This document shows, piece after piece, positions 1 through 8,212 of a stretch of 64,000 bases of DNA. The DNA comes from Kangiella sp. HZ709 (GTDB lineage Bacteria > Pseudomonadota > Gammaproteobacteria > Enterobacterales > Kangiellaceae). The notes under the pieces were generated by a model. It did not search any database. It saw only the letters and a list, made by a program, of their open reading frames with translations, and was not told the DNA's origin. Positions within the stretch are counted from its first letter, which is position 1; each line of letters begins with the position of its first letter. The position numbers were made by a program, and so were the translations under genes. The DNA lies in NCBI RefSeq assembly GCF_009674675.1, contig NZ_WKJC01000001.1, positions 1,185,031-1,249,030 on the forward strand, in the 5' to 3' direction.

Positions 1-118
1 ATGCTCATTATATTTATACTAAGTCTAAAATAACGCATCAATTTAGGCTATTATAGTCGCAAACTCATTTGAATGTTTAGTATTTAGTGGCGGCTCATAC
101 TGCCAATAGGGAATCATT

Positions 119-490
119 ATGCTTTTGAACGAACAACAATGTGTCCACAACGATTCAGCTCGCAGTCCAATTGATGCAAACACGCGCGATCAACTATTAT
201 CTGAGCAATTAGATCAATGGCAATTTGATGCTGATGCAGGCGCTGTAATGCGTAAATTTAAGTTTAAAAATTATTACCATACGATGGCATTTGTAAATGC
301 GGTGGCCTGGATTGCAAATAAGCAAGCACATCACCCTGATCTAGAAGTCAGCTACGGTCACTGCATTGTTCGATATACCACCCACGATGCCGGCAATAGT
401 TTATGCATGAATGACTTAATCTGTGCAGCGCATATTGATGCATTAGAAACTAACGGTTCTTTTGGGCCAAACTTTGTTTCTGAGCAATAG
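119..490 (+). CDS. phhB: 4a-hydroxytetrahydrobiopterin dehydratase (PCD/DCoH family)
   Basis: Pterin-4a-carbinolamine dehydratase, which regenerates the pterin cofactor after phenylalanine hydroxylation in the cytoplasm. The 123-residue product carries the family signature in its second half, HHPDLEVSYGHCIVRYTTHD, with the paired histidines that form the active site. The N-terminal 20 residues or so are extra compared with short family members. A weak AGGG lies about 9 bases before the ATG. It precedes rsgA by 15 bases. No phenylalanine hydroxylase gene is seen in the window, so the substrate partner is inferred from the family. Confidence 0.9.
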   Translation: MLLNEQQCVHNDSARSPIDANTRDQLLSEQLDQWQFDADAGAVMRKFKFKNYYHTMAFVNAVAWIANKQAHHPDLEVSYGHCIVRYTTHDAGNSLCMNDLICAAHIDALETNGSFGPNFVSEQ

Positions 491-505
491 AATGTTGTTT
501 CAATA

Positions 506-1495
506 ATGGCTAGACGGCAAGGTAAGCATATTACCGACAAGCAGCATAATAAAAAGAAAGTATCCATTGATGAGTCTAGCCTTTTGGCACCTGAAGAAGG
601 TGTGGTTATCAGCCGTTTTGGCCAACAAGCCGACATAGCCGATAAAGACTTTAAAATCATTCGTTGCTTTATTCGTAAATCCTTAGATATTCCCGTGGTC
701 GGAGATAAGGTTATCTTTTGCCGACAAGCTAAAACCGATCAAGGCCAAGAAAAAGGTGTGATTAACGAATTGCTACAGCGTCACTCGTTACTGAAACGCC
801 CAACACCGCATTATGGTATTAAACCTGTAGTTGCCAATGTGGACTTTATTGCCTTATTACTAGCTCCTGCCTTAGGCTTTTCAGAAATGATGTTGGATCG
901 TTATTTAGTGGCCGCTCAGGCCAGCGAATTACCGGTTTGGATTATTTTCAATAAATGGGATTTGCTGAATGATAATGAAAAACAGGAAATCGAAGGCCGC
1001 TTAAAACCCTACAAAAATTTAGGCTATCCTATTCATATTATTAGCGCCAAGCAAGGCTCAGGAGTCGATGAGTTTATCTCACAAATAGGTAATAAGAGTT
1101 TATTACTAGCAGGTCAGTCAGGTGTTGGGAAATCCACCTTGATAAATCGCTTGTTCCCGAATAATACAGTTGCGACTTCTGAAATCTCGGAGACTTCTGG
1201 CTTAGGCACTCATACCACTACAGCCTCTCGACTATATCGCTTGGCTAAAGACTCTTATATCGTTGACTCTCCTGGTGTTCGCGAATTTGGTTTATGGCAC
1301 CTAGATGCGGAACTGATACAAAATGGTTTTATAGAAATCTCGAGGATTTCTGAGCAGTGCAAGTTTCGTAATTGCCGTCATTTGAATGAACCTAAGTGTG
1401 CTGTATTACAGGCAGCAGAAGATGGCCAGATTGCTCAAAGTCGATTGAATAACTATCAATACCTCATCCAAAATTTTGACCAAGTAAACGCCTAA
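506..1495 (+). CDS. rsgA: Ribosome small subunit-dependent GTPase A
   Basis: A late 30S-subunit assembly GTPase of the circularly permuted YjeQ/RsgA family. The 329 residues show an N-terminal OB-fold region, then G motifs in permuted order: G4 NKWD comes first, followed by the P-loop GQSGVGKST and G3 DSPG. A C-terminal zinc-binding knuckle CKFRNCRHLNEPKC follows. The length is normal for the family. It sits directly upstream of psd, the same pairing as in Escherichia coli, which supports vertical inheritance. No strong Shine-Dalgarno is visible before the ATG. Confidence 0.96.
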   Translation: MARRQGKHITDKQHNKKKVSIDESSLLAPEEGVVISRFGQQADIADKDFKIIRCFIRKSLDIPVVGDKVIFCRQAKTDQGQEKGVINELLQRHSLLKRPTPHYGIKPVVANVDFIALLLAPALGFSEMMLDRYLVAAQASELPVWIIFNKWDLLNDNEKQEIEGRLKPYKNLGYPIHIISAKQGSGVDEFISQIGNKSLLLAGQSGVGKSTLINRLFPNNTVATSEISETSGLGTHTTTASRLYRLAKDSYIVDSPGVREFGLWHLDAELIQNGFIEISRISEQCKFRNCRHLNEPKCAVLQAAEDGQIAQSRLNNYQYLIQNFDQVNA

Positions 1496-1563
1496 CAATT
1501 TTTAGATTGTGATGGTAAAATCCTCAACATTAATAAAAACCTTTTTTAACTGGTAATCACAAC

Positions 1564-2430
1564 ATGGCCGAGTCCTTCTCAAATCAACTAAAAGTTTTGT
1601 CGCAATATTTGATACCACAGCATGGTCTTTCATTATTGATGGGAAAAATTGCAGAATCAGAAAGCTCTCGTGTTAAAAATGGTTTTATCAATTGGTTTAT
1701 TAAGCAATATGGTATCGATATGTCTATTGCCGAAAGAGAAACTGCTGAAGAGTATAAAACATTCAATGATTTTTTTACTCGTTCACTCAAAGATGGCGTA
1801 CGCCCAATTGAAGGCGATACCAATACCATCGTAAACCCTGCTGATGGAAAAGTTAGCCAGCTTGGGAAAATTGAGAATGGCTTTATTTTTCAAGCTAAAG
1901 ACCACTTATTTTCAGCCAAGACTTTATTAGGTGGCGATGAAGAGTTAGCAAAACCATTTAAAAATGGTGAATTTGCAACCATTTATTTATCGCCAAAAGA
2001 TTACCATAGAGTCCACATGCCTATGGCTGGCCGCTTGACAAAAATGATTCATGTGCCTGGCAATCTATTCAGCGTCAACCCATTAACAGCGCGAAATGTT
2101 CCGAACCTTTTTGCACGTAATGAGCGAGTTGTTGCTATGTTTGACACTGAAGTAGGGCCAATGGCGATGGTATTAGTGGGCGCTACTATCGTAGGCAGCA
2201 TTGAAACCGTTTGGCACGGCACTATCACGCCACCGACTCGTGATAAGTTACAGGTCTGGGATTATCCGGTCGATGGTGAGTTCTCACTAGAAAAAGGCCA
2301 AGAGATGGGGCGTTTTAAGTTGGGCTCAACCGTAGTATTATTGTTCCCCGAAAACTCCATCGATTGGGCAAAAAACATGAAAGCCTATGCTCCAACGGTA
2401 ATGGGAAGCGTGCTTGCCACTAAAAAATAG
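1564..2430 (+). CDS. psd: Phosphatidylserine decarboxylase proenzyme
   Basis: Converts phosphatidylserine to phosphatidylethanolamine at the inner membrane. The 288-residue protein is of type I bacterial length. The autocleavage motif LGST lies near residue 253; cleavage before the serine creates the pyruvoyl prosthetic group and splits the chain into beta and alpha subunits. The conserved stretch with YHRVHMP is also present. It follows rsgA by 68 bases, probably in the same transcript. Confidence 0.96.
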   Translation: MAESFSNQLKVLSQYLIPQHGLSLLMGKIAESESSRVKNGFINWFIKQYGIDMSIAERETAEEYKTFNDFFTRSLKDGVRPIEGDTNTIVNPADGKVSQLGKIENGFIFQAKDHLFSAKTLLGGDEELAKPFKNGEFATIYLSPKDYHRVHMPMAGRLTKMIHVPGNLFSVNPLTARNVPNLFARNERVVAMFDTEVGPMAMVLVGATIVGSIETVWHGTITPPTRDKLQVWDYPVDGEFSLEKGQEMGRFKLGSTVVLLFPENSIDWAKNMKAYAPTVMGSVLATKK

Positions 2431-2475
2431 TATCTCATCCAAATTCTTCTTCAAATTTATTTGAATCTTTCTATC

Positions 2476-2514
2476 TCCCCTTTTATATTGAACACATAAT
2501 TAATATAAAGGGGA
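2476..2514 (+). promoter_or_regulatory. Hairpin that would sequester the ribosome-binding site of the b561 gene
   Basis: A left arm at 2476-2489 (TCCCCTTTTATATT) pairs with a right arm at 2502-2514 (AATATAAAGGGGA), leaving one bulged T and a 12-base loop. The right arm contains the Shine-Dalgarno AAAGGGG (2507-2513) and abuts the start codon at 2520. No T-tract follows, so it is not a terminator. If transcribed from a promoter between psd and 2476, or by read-through, it would block ribosome access when folded. The regulatory role is inferred. Confidence 0.55.
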
Positions 2515-2519
2515 TGATA

Positions 2520-3044
2520 ATGCAAAAATACACTCTCACTATGCGCCTACTGCATTGGTTCATGGCTATTCTAATTTTAGGTTTGATTGCTACCGGCTGG
2601 TATATGGAAGGCATCCCAAGAGACGCGCCGAATAAATACGACTTATACTCTTGGCATAAGTCTTTTGGTTTAACACTGTTTCTACTAGTCCTAGTTCGCT
2701 TTATAGTTAGAATCACTTCAAAAAGACCAAGTCTTTCCGAAAAGATGCCAAGCTGGGAAAAACAATTAAGTCGTGCCGGACATTTCTTTTTATATTTGCT
2801 GATGTTTTTTGTGCCTTTGTCAGGAATCATTATGTCTGATGCTGGCGGACACCCATTGAATTTCTTTTTCACCAGTTTTGATATTTTAGTTACCGATAAA
2901 AAACTAGCTAGCATTGGTGCTGACTTCCATGCCATCCTACCTTATGTGTTATTAGGCATTGTGGTTTTACATTTATTTGGCGTTTTAAAGCATAAATTTA
3001 TTGATAAAGATCCAGAGTTGGACGTTTTGAAAAAAATGCTTTAA
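2520..3044 (+). CDS. Cytochrome b561 family protein
   Basis: A small diheme-type b561 membrane cytochrome of the bacterial CybB-like family. It moves electrons between quinol and periplasmic or membrane partners. The protein has about four hydrophobic helices, an N-terminal LHW motif (a family heme-ligand position), SWHKSFG in helix 2, and histidines HAIL and LHLFG in the last helices. There are two in-frame ATGs, 2514 and 2520. The Shine-Dalgarno AAAGGGG touches the first, so the second, with 6 bases of spacing, is chosen (174 aa). Superoxide oxidase is a possible role but cannot be told from sequence alone. Confidence 0.88.
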   Translation: MQKYTLTMRLLHWFMAILILGLIATGWYMEGIPRDAPNKYDLYSWHKSFGLTLFLLVLVRFIVRITSKRPSLSEKMPSWEKQLSRAGHFFLYLLMFFVPLSGIIMSDAGGHPLNFFFTSFDILVTDKKLASIGADFHAILPYVLLGIVVLHLFGVLKHKFIDKDPELDVLKKML

Positions 3045-3064
3045 TAAATACACTATTGAACATA

Positions 3065-3090
3065 AAAAAGCCCGCAATTGCGGGCTTTTT
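3065..3090. terminator. Bidirectional intrinsic terminator
   Basis: Stem GCCCGC/GCGGGC with an AATT loop, flanked by an A-run on the left and a T-run on the right. It lies between the convergent b561 and DUF937 genes and can serve both. Confidence 0.9.
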
Positions 3091-3110
3091 AAGTCCATAC
3101 ACAGACGATA

Positions 3111-3635
3111 TTAACGGAATAACTTTCCCGCCATCCCCATGATGTCATCCATCATAGAGCCATCACCATCAGAATCCAGCAAACCTTGTAGCATGCTAGG
3201 ATTTTTCGCCATAGGCTGCTGTTGATTTTGCTTACCTAAAGAGCCCATCAAAACAGTGGCTGCCATAGGTAACATTTTCTTCAAAATAGAAGAGTCTAAA
3301 CCCGATTGAGCAGAAGCTTGTTGTGCTACTTGACGTGACTGTTCTTTAGAACCTAAAAGGTGACCTAAAATAGAGTTACCATTATCAATAGCTTGTCGTT
3401 GACCTAACATTTCAGGTTGCTCTATATATTGTTGATTTTTATTTTTTGTTAATGCTCCTAGCAATGACTCTAGGCCACCTTGAGCAACATTATTCTTCAT
3501 ACCGCCTTGTAGCGCAGGTAACAAAGAACCTAAACCTTTCATAGCATCGCCTGCATCTAGATTTAAACTTTTGGCAATTTGACCAATTGCGCCAGAGTTT
3601 TGTTGCCCGAGTACCATTTCTAATAAATTACCCAT
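3111..3635 (-). CDS. DUF937 domain protein
   Basis: A 174-residue Gly-, Gln- and Met-rich protein of the DUF937 family, whose function is unknown. The family pattern is visible: repeated helical segments such as GLGSLLPALQGGM and an acidic Gly-Asp stretch LLDSDGDGSMMDDI near the C terminus, followed by MAGKLF. There is no signal peptide or membrane helix, so it is probably cytoplasmic. AGGAG lies about 9 bases upstream of the ATG. It is a stand-alone gene that ends at the shared terminator. Confidence 0.8.
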   Translation of the reverse strand: MGNLLEMVLGQQNSGAIGQIAKSLNLDAGDAMKGLGSLLPALQGGMKNNVAQGGLESLLGALTKNKNQQYIEQPEMLGQRQAIDNGNSILGHLLGSKEQSRQVAQQASAQSGLDSSILKKMLPMAATVLMGSLGKQNQQQPMAKNPSMLQGLLDSDGDGSMMDDIMGMAGKLFR

Positions 3636-3761
3636 CGATTCGATCTCCTAAGTAGTGCAGAATCCTGCGTTAAATAACCAATACACTATATGGCGTTGAA
3701 TGGTTATAATCCAATAGTAGAACGAATCATTTAACACTATTTAACAGATCATGTTCAAGCA

Positions 3762-4133
3762 ATGAGCTCACAGCTAGAAGAATTTAAAAACGCAGTTTAT
3801 TATTGGGTTGCTCAAATTCCGAAAGGAAAAGTCACCAGTTATGGCTATATAGCACGTCTAGCGGGCTACCCAAGGCATGCTCGGCATGTATCAAAAGCGC
3901 TAGGTTCGGCTGATAAGTCATTGAATCTTCCATGGCAACGAGTGATAGGCTCTACCGGCAAGATAGCCTTTTCACCCGACTCTAATGGTTATGCCAAACA
4001 GGTGGCTTTGCTAAAAAAAGAAGGCGTTACCATTATCAATGGAAAAGTTAATTTGAAACAATTTGCTTGGCAGTTCGTCGAAAAAGACAAGAGCACAAGT
4101 AAAGCTTTTAACCCAGAATCTTTTTTTAAATAA
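3762..4133 (+). CDS. Alkyltransferase-like protein (Atl/YbaZ family)
   Basis: A homologue of the DNA-binding domain of O6-alkylguanine-DNA alkyltransferase. The reactive cysteine of the PCHRV motif is replaced by tryptophan: the sequence reads PWQRVIGSTGKI. Atl proteins therefore do not transfer alkyl groups but flag O6-alkylguanine for nucleotide excision repair. The helix-turn-helix region PKGKVTSYGYIARLAG and the 123-residue length fit. The stop codon overlaps the next start (TAATG), suggesting translational coupling to the thioredoxin-fold gene. Confidence 0.9.
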   Translation: MSSQLEEFKNAVYYWVAQIPKGKVTSYGYIARLAGYPRHARHVSKALGSADKSLNLPWQRVIGSTGKIAFSPDSNGYAKQVALLKKEGVTIINGKVNLKQFAWQFVEKDKSTSKAFNPESFFK

Positions 4134-4669
4134 TGACGACTGATATCAAAAAATCACAAAAGCCCAAAAAAACCTGGTGGCGACATGCTTTAGAAATTCT
4201 AACCCTAGTTAGTATTTTTTTTGCAGTGATGCTTTGGCAAGAAAGACACTTGCTAAGTAATGATGGTCATCAAAAAGCTCCTGAGCAGGTTTTAGTTGGA
4301 CTAGACGAAAATACTCATGCGTTACCCATTAACAATCAAAAACAGTTACTGTACTTTTTTGCCCCTTGGTGCACGGTTTGTGATATTTCTATAGGTAATA
4401 TAGAACTACAAAAAAGTGCTCTATTAAATAAAGGCTATCAAGTTCGCTATATTGCACTGGATTGGAAAAGCCAACAAGAAGTGCAAGCTTTTGTTGATGA
4501 AAATGACCTTACATTTCCAGTGCTAATGGGAACCAAAGAAACTATGCAACAATATTCGATTAAAGGTTTTCCCACCTATTATTTAATCGACGATAATGGC
4601 GTTATTACCGCAGGCTCGCAAGGCTACTCCACCAGCTTAGGTGTCTGGATTCGTAGCCTTGGACAGTAA
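4133..4669 (+). CDS. Membrane-anchored thioredoxin-fold protein
   Basis: A 178-residue protein with one N-terminal membrane helix (about residues 18-38) and a periplasmic thioredoxin domain with the active site WCTVC, followed by the cis-proline region GFPTYYLID. It resembles TlpA/DsbE or ScsD-type redoxins that reduce or isomerise disulfides in envelope proteins. Its start overlaps the stop of the Atl gene by one base. The specific client is unknown. Confidence 0.8.
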   Translation: MTTDIKKSQKPKKTWWRHALEILTLVSIFFAVMLWQERHLLSNDGHQKAPEQVLVGLDENTHALPINNQKQLLYFFAPWCTVCDISIGNIELQKSALLNKGYQVRYIALDWKSQQEVQAFVDENDLTFPVLMGTKETMQQYSIKGFPTYYLIDDNGVITAGSQGYSTSLGVWIRSLGQ

Positions 4670-4672
4670 AGT

Positions 4673-5401
4673 TTAAGCTAGTGCAGCTCTCGCTTTATTC
4701 GTCATATCTACTAATGCTTTTCTAATGCTTCCGCCTGTTCGAGCAATTTTAGAAAAGCTAATAAAGAGTGGTTTCTGCTCATCAGCTTTAACAAAAAAAC
4801 CATCTGGATTCACTGCTAACATTTCAACATCCTTTGCCTCTACACCAAGTTGGTCTTTTAAAATCAATTGCATGGCATCTTTATGGTCATCATTCATATG
4901 AGTAATCATTCCATCTTCAGCCTCTAACCAATCCGGTTCATCAAGCAGCCAATCCTGTTTACTTATCCAGTGTATTTCGCCAAAGCCACCAATGTATCGA
5001 ACTTTATGGCACCTCAAGATAAAAAAATTAAAATCATGTGCTTTTTTATACTGTGTACTTGACGGGAAAATTCGATAATATCGCTCAGCAATTTTTTCAG
5101 CCTGCTCCTTCTCGATTTTCACGGCTTCACCCATAACTGTAAGCCTAGCGCCGGCGTTAGCGTCATCATCATCGCCAGTAAATGCAATTAAAGACATTCT
5201 AGGATCTTTAAGAATATTACGGGTATGCTGCGCCAAATCACTAATGTAAAAGATCGGTTCGCCATTTACAGTACTAATATATGTCGTTACCGAACCAAAC
5301 GGGTACCCTTCCATAGACTTAGAATGCGTGGATAAAACGCCTAACTCTTGTGTGCGTAACAAACGGCGGGCATCTTTAATCACTTCTGTTTTATCTTTCA
5401 T
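4673..5401 (-). CDS. hugZ: HugZ/HutZ-type heme utilisation protein
   Basis: A cytoplasmic split-barrel flavin-reductase-like protein with a C-terminal DUF2470 domain (DEPDWLEAEDGMITHMNDDH onward), the architecture of HugZ and HutZ, which bind heme and release iron from it. The N-terminal barrel covers roughly residues 8-140. It is the last gene of a minus-strand heme operon, 13 bases after hmuV, which supports the role. It runs convergently to the thioredoxin-fold gene with only 3 bases between, and no terminator is visible there. Confidence 0.87.
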   Translation of the reverse strand: MKDKTEVIKDARRLLRTQELGVLSTHSKSMEGYPFGSVTTYISTVNGEPIFYISDLAQHTRNILKDPRMSLIAFTGDDDDANAGARLTVMGEAVKIEKEQAEKIAERYYRIFPSSTQYKKAHDFNFFILRCHKVRYIGGFGEIHWISKQDWLLDEPDWLEAEDGMITHMNDDHKDAMQLILKDQLGVEAKDVEMLAVNPDGFFVKADEQKPLFISFSKIARTGGSIRKALVDMTNKARAALA

Positions 5402-5414
5402 TACAAATATCTCT

Positions 5415-6191
5415 TTAATTAATTTGGTTCACCATTAGCGGTGATGAGGTTTGCGGATGCTGCATAATCAATACATCCGTTTCAAAAGTTTTACTGATTA
5501 GTTCTGGTTTAAAAATATTTTTTGGCGTATCGAAACTCACTAACGTACCCTGCTTTAATAATAAAATTTTATCGCAGAATAAAGACGCTAAATTTAGATC
5601 ATGGATAATTATAAAAACTCCAATACGTTTCTTGCTCAGCTTCTTTAACAGCTTCAATACACTTACTTGATGCTTTAAATCTAAAGCCGAAGTTGGCTCA
5701 TCCAGTAGCAGATATTTATTCTCTTCCTTACTTGAGTATAGCTGAGCAAGTACTCTAGCCAGTTGAATACGTTGTTTCTCACCACCGGATAAATAAAGAT
5801 AGTTGTTTTGTGCAAAAGTATCTGCATCCACTTCTTCCAGGCAGTCATTTACTACTTCGTTTTGTTGCTCAATACTTAAGCTGGATAAACTTAAGCCTAA
5901 ACGAACAACTTCCCGCGCTTGAAATGAAAATATCAGATCATTATTTTGTGGAAGTACCGCTCTTAGTTTTGACAGCTCTTGATTACCGTAACTTTCTAAC
6001 GTTCTACCATTTAATGAAATTTTTTGCTTGCTTGCCTCTAAACCAGATAAGCAATGCATTAGCGTTGATTTGCCGGCACCATTTTCACCAATAATTCCAA
6101 TTAACTCTGGTGCACCTATCTCAAAATTAATTTTAGATAGCAAAGTTTTTTCAGACTTCACAATTGATAAGTTATCTACCTTAATAGTCAT
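5415..6191 (-). CDS. hmuV: Hemin ABC transporter ATP-binding protein
   Basis: The 258-residue ATPase of a FecCD-class importer. It has Walker A GENGAGKSTL, signature LSGGEKQRIQLA, Walker B LLLDEPTSALD and the H-loop histidine in IIHDLNLA. It overlaps the permease gene by 4 bases. Heme specificity comes from context (hmuT, hmuU, hugZ and the divergent receptor), not from the ATPase itself. Confidence 0.92.
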   Translation of the reverse strand: MTIKVDNLSIVKSEKTLLSKINFEIGAPELIGIIGENGAGKSTLMHCLSGLEASKQKISLNGRTLESYGNQELSKLRAVLPQNNDLIFSFQAREVVRLGLSLSSLSIEQQNEVVNDCLEEVDADTFAQNNYLYLSGGEKQRIQLARVLAQLYSSKEENKYLLLDEPTSALDLKHQVSVLKLLKKLSKKRIGVFIIIHDLNLASLFCDKILLLKQGTLVSFDTPKNIFKPELISKTFETDVLIMQHPQTSSPLMVNQIN

Positions 6192-7234
6192 ATACCTAGT
6201 ACCAGTTTTTTCTTTTGCTTAATTAAAAGAGCAATAAAAAATGGCGCACCTAATACCGCCGTAACTAAGCCAATAGGTAATTCTGCTGGACTGATCATAG
6301 TTCTAGCGATAACATCGGCTAGGATCAATAAAGCCGCACCAAGTAGTGCCGAGTTGAGCAACAAAAATCGGTAATCCGCGCTAGAGCCTAAGCGCAAAAT
6401 ATGTGGAATCACTAATCCAATAAAACCAATAGCTCCTGTTACTGAGACGGCAACGCCAACACCAATAGCATTAAGCCATAACAACTCCCTTTTGACCTTA
6501 TCAACTTCGACACCGACATACCGCGCATTAGCTTCACCCAGTAACAATAGGTTTAACTCATTCTTCTTCCTCAGCATCAAAACTATACAAACAATAAGAA
6601 CAGGACTAATAATGGCCAGCATCTTCCAGCTAGCACTTGCAAGCGAACCCATCATCCAAAAAGTAATCATTCTAAGTGCCTGGTCATCAGCGATGTAGCT
6701 AAAAACGCCAATTAAAGCGCCTCCTAAAGCATTAACCGCTACCCCTGCTAACAACAAAGTAGCAATCTGCATATTGCCTTTCACTTGTGCTAAACGGTAA
6801 ATTACAAAAGTGGCTACTGCCGCTCCAGTAATAGCTGCTAGCGGCGTGAGGTATGGCTGCATAACGCTTGAAATAGCCAATTTATCAGCCATCACGATAA
6901 CCGTTACAGCGCCCACTGCCGCACCTGAGGAAATACCCAATAATCCAGGATCTGCTAAAGGGTTCCGGCATAATCCTTGTAAGCTCGCGCCGCTAATGGC
7001 CAAGATGGCGCCCACTAAAATCGCCAGTACCACTCTGGGAAGGCGAATATTATTAACAATAGTGACTAAGTAGTTTTCACTATTATTTAGTCCAAACCAG
7101 TTGGCTATCAACTCAAAAGGAAAAGCGAAGTCCACCTTAGCCGCTCCTACTGAAATGGCACACCAAACAACAGTCAGCAGCAAGCCTAACAACCAATACC
7201 TGTGGCCCTGCTTTTGAAATACAGAAGAATTCAT
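6188..7234 (-). CDS. hmuU: Hemin ABC transporter permease
   Basis: A 348-residue integral membrane protein of the FecCD family with about ten hydrophobic helices and the family motifs RLPRVVLAILVGAILAISG and GNPLADPG-like RNPLADPGLLGISSG. It moves heme across the inner membrane with HmuV. The gene lies 22 bases after hmuT in the same orientation. Confidence 0.93.
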   Translation of the reverse strand: MNSSVFQKQGHRYWLLGLLLTVVWCAISVGAAKVDFAFPFELIANWFGLNNSENYLVTIVNNIRLPRVVLAILVGAILAISGASLQGLCRNPLADPGLLGISSGAAVGAVTVIVMADKLAISSVMQPYLTPLAAITGAAVATFVIYRLAQVKGNMQIATLLLAGVAVNALGGALIGVFSYIADDQALRMITFWMMGSLASASWKMLAIISPVLIVCIVLMLRKKNELNLLLLGEANARYVGVEVDKVKRELLWLNAIGVGVAVSVTGAIGFIGLVIPHILRLGSSADYRFLLLNSALLGAALLILADVIARTMISPAELPIGLVTAVLGAPFFIALLIKQKKKLVLGI

Positions 7235-7256
7235 AGGTTAAATTTACTGACTAGCT

Positions 7257-8114
7257 TTATAGATTAATTTGATTGGCATATTCGGTTAATTCTTTGACCG
7301 CTAGATCAATCCGACTGCCCATGCCTAGTGCTAACAAAGGGTCCATCACATACAAGTTACACTCACCTTTAAGCGACAATATAATCGTTGGATTCTCACA
7401 AATAGCGTCTTTTCCACCTGATGATTTAACAACATGGGCAGGCATTACAATCATGTCTATATTCGCTTGAACCAGTCCTTCGTTGGTCATAGTTTTGTAA
7501 CCATCAATTGTCAAAGCAACATTATTCAAACCAGAAAGTTCAAACAATAAATTTGGCATGGTATTTTCACCAGCTACCATTACTCCCCTCTGCCCGGCAC
7601 TCATTAAAAGAACTGCATTTATAGTATTCTGAGCGTATTTACGATTTTCTTGAGAAGTTTTTATCGCTGCTAACTTTTCTTTCATAAAGTTTTTTGCAAA
7701 GTCAGTTCTTTCGAAAAATTTCGCTATATCCATTACTAATTTTTGCCAAGCATCTAAACTATAACCGTACTGTTCGAACAACTTTACTTGCACTCCAGCT
7801 TCAACTAACTGCTGTAATACAACATCAGGGCCGGCACCTTTTGCCGCAACCAATGTAGTTGGCTTTAACGATAAAAGACCTTCTGCAGACAACTGACGGT
7901 AGTACCCTACTTTGGGTAACTTATTTAATTCTTCATACGGGTACATGCTCGATACATCCACAGCAACAACCTCATTACCAGCATCTAAGGCATAAACTAT
8001 TTCAGTTAGTGCCCCTCCGGCACTGATGACTCTTTTAACGTGATTTTTCGATTCTTCGGCAACAACAGTTGATACGAAAAGCGATAAAGCTAGAACGATT
8101 TTTAATCTAAACAT
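7257..8114 (-). CDS. hmuT: Periplasmic hemin-binding protein
   Basis: A solute-binding protein of the helical-backbone cluster used by heme and siderophore importers. It has a signal peptide (MFRLKIVLALSLFVSTVVAE), then RVISAGGALTEIVYALDAG and VGYYRQLSAEGLLSL, both typical of HmuT. An upstream ATG at 8144 would give ten extra residues, but it falls inside the Fur box and at the predicted transcription start. The ATG at 8114 is therefore taken as the start (285 aa). First gene of hmuTUV-hugZ. Confidence 0.9.
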   Translation of the reverse strand: MFRLKIVLALSLFVSTVVAEESKNHVKRVISAGGALTEIVYALDAGNEVVAVDVSSMYPYEELNKLPKVGYYRQLSAEGLLSLKPTTLVAAKGAGPDVVLQQLVEAGVQVKLFEQYGYSLDAWQKLVMDIAKFFERTDFAKNFMKEKLAAIKTSQENRKYAQNTINAVLLMSAGQRGVMVAGENTMPNLLFELSGLNNVALTIDGYKTMTNEGLVQANIDMIVMPAHVVKSSGGKDAICENPTIILSLKGECNLYVMDPLLALGMGSRIDLAVKELTEYANQINL

Positions 8115-8126
8115 ACTGTAAATCTT

Positions 8127-8145
8127 AATGAGAATGATTTGCATT
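8127..8145. promoter_or_regulatory. Fur box shared by divergent heme genes
   Basis: AATGAGAATGATTTGCATT matches the gammaproteobacterial Fur consensus well in its left half (AATGAGAATGATT). It covers the -35 element of the rightward receptor promoter and the start region of the leftward hmuT transcript, so Fur-Fe bound here would repress both. Confidence 0.8.
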
Positions 8146-8167
8146 TAGATTTATTATCCTTTATAGT
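8139..8167 (+). promoter_or_regulatory. Predicted sigma70 promoter of the heme receptor gene
   Basis: A -35 TTGCAT at 8139-8144, a 17-base spacer and a -10 TATAGT at 8162-8167. The predicted transcript start is about 8174, giving a leader of about 39 bases. The -35 overlaps the Fur box. Confidence 0.65.
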
Positions 8168-8182
8168 CCTTCCCCGTGTCAA
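8153..8182 (-). promoter_or_regulatory. Predicted sigma70 promoter of hmuTUV-hugZ
   Basis: Reading leftwards: -35 TTGACA (8182-8177, perfect consensus), an 18-base spacer and -10 GATAAT (8158-8153). The predicted start is near 8146, immediately beside the Fur box, and sets the translation start of hmuT at 8114 rather than 8144. Confidence 0.7.
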
Positions 8183-8212
8183 CAACAACCTATCAATTAA
8201 GTAGTAAATACA

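Noticed and set aside
1-8. Possible start of a leftward orn gene (ATG AGC)
   Set aside because: Only eight bases are in the window and no ribosome-binding site is seen upstream; conserved synteny makes it plausible but it cannot be supported.
2476-2514. Reading the b561 hairpin as a terminator of psd
   Set aside because: It lacks a T-run and its right arm is the ribosome-binding site of the next gene.
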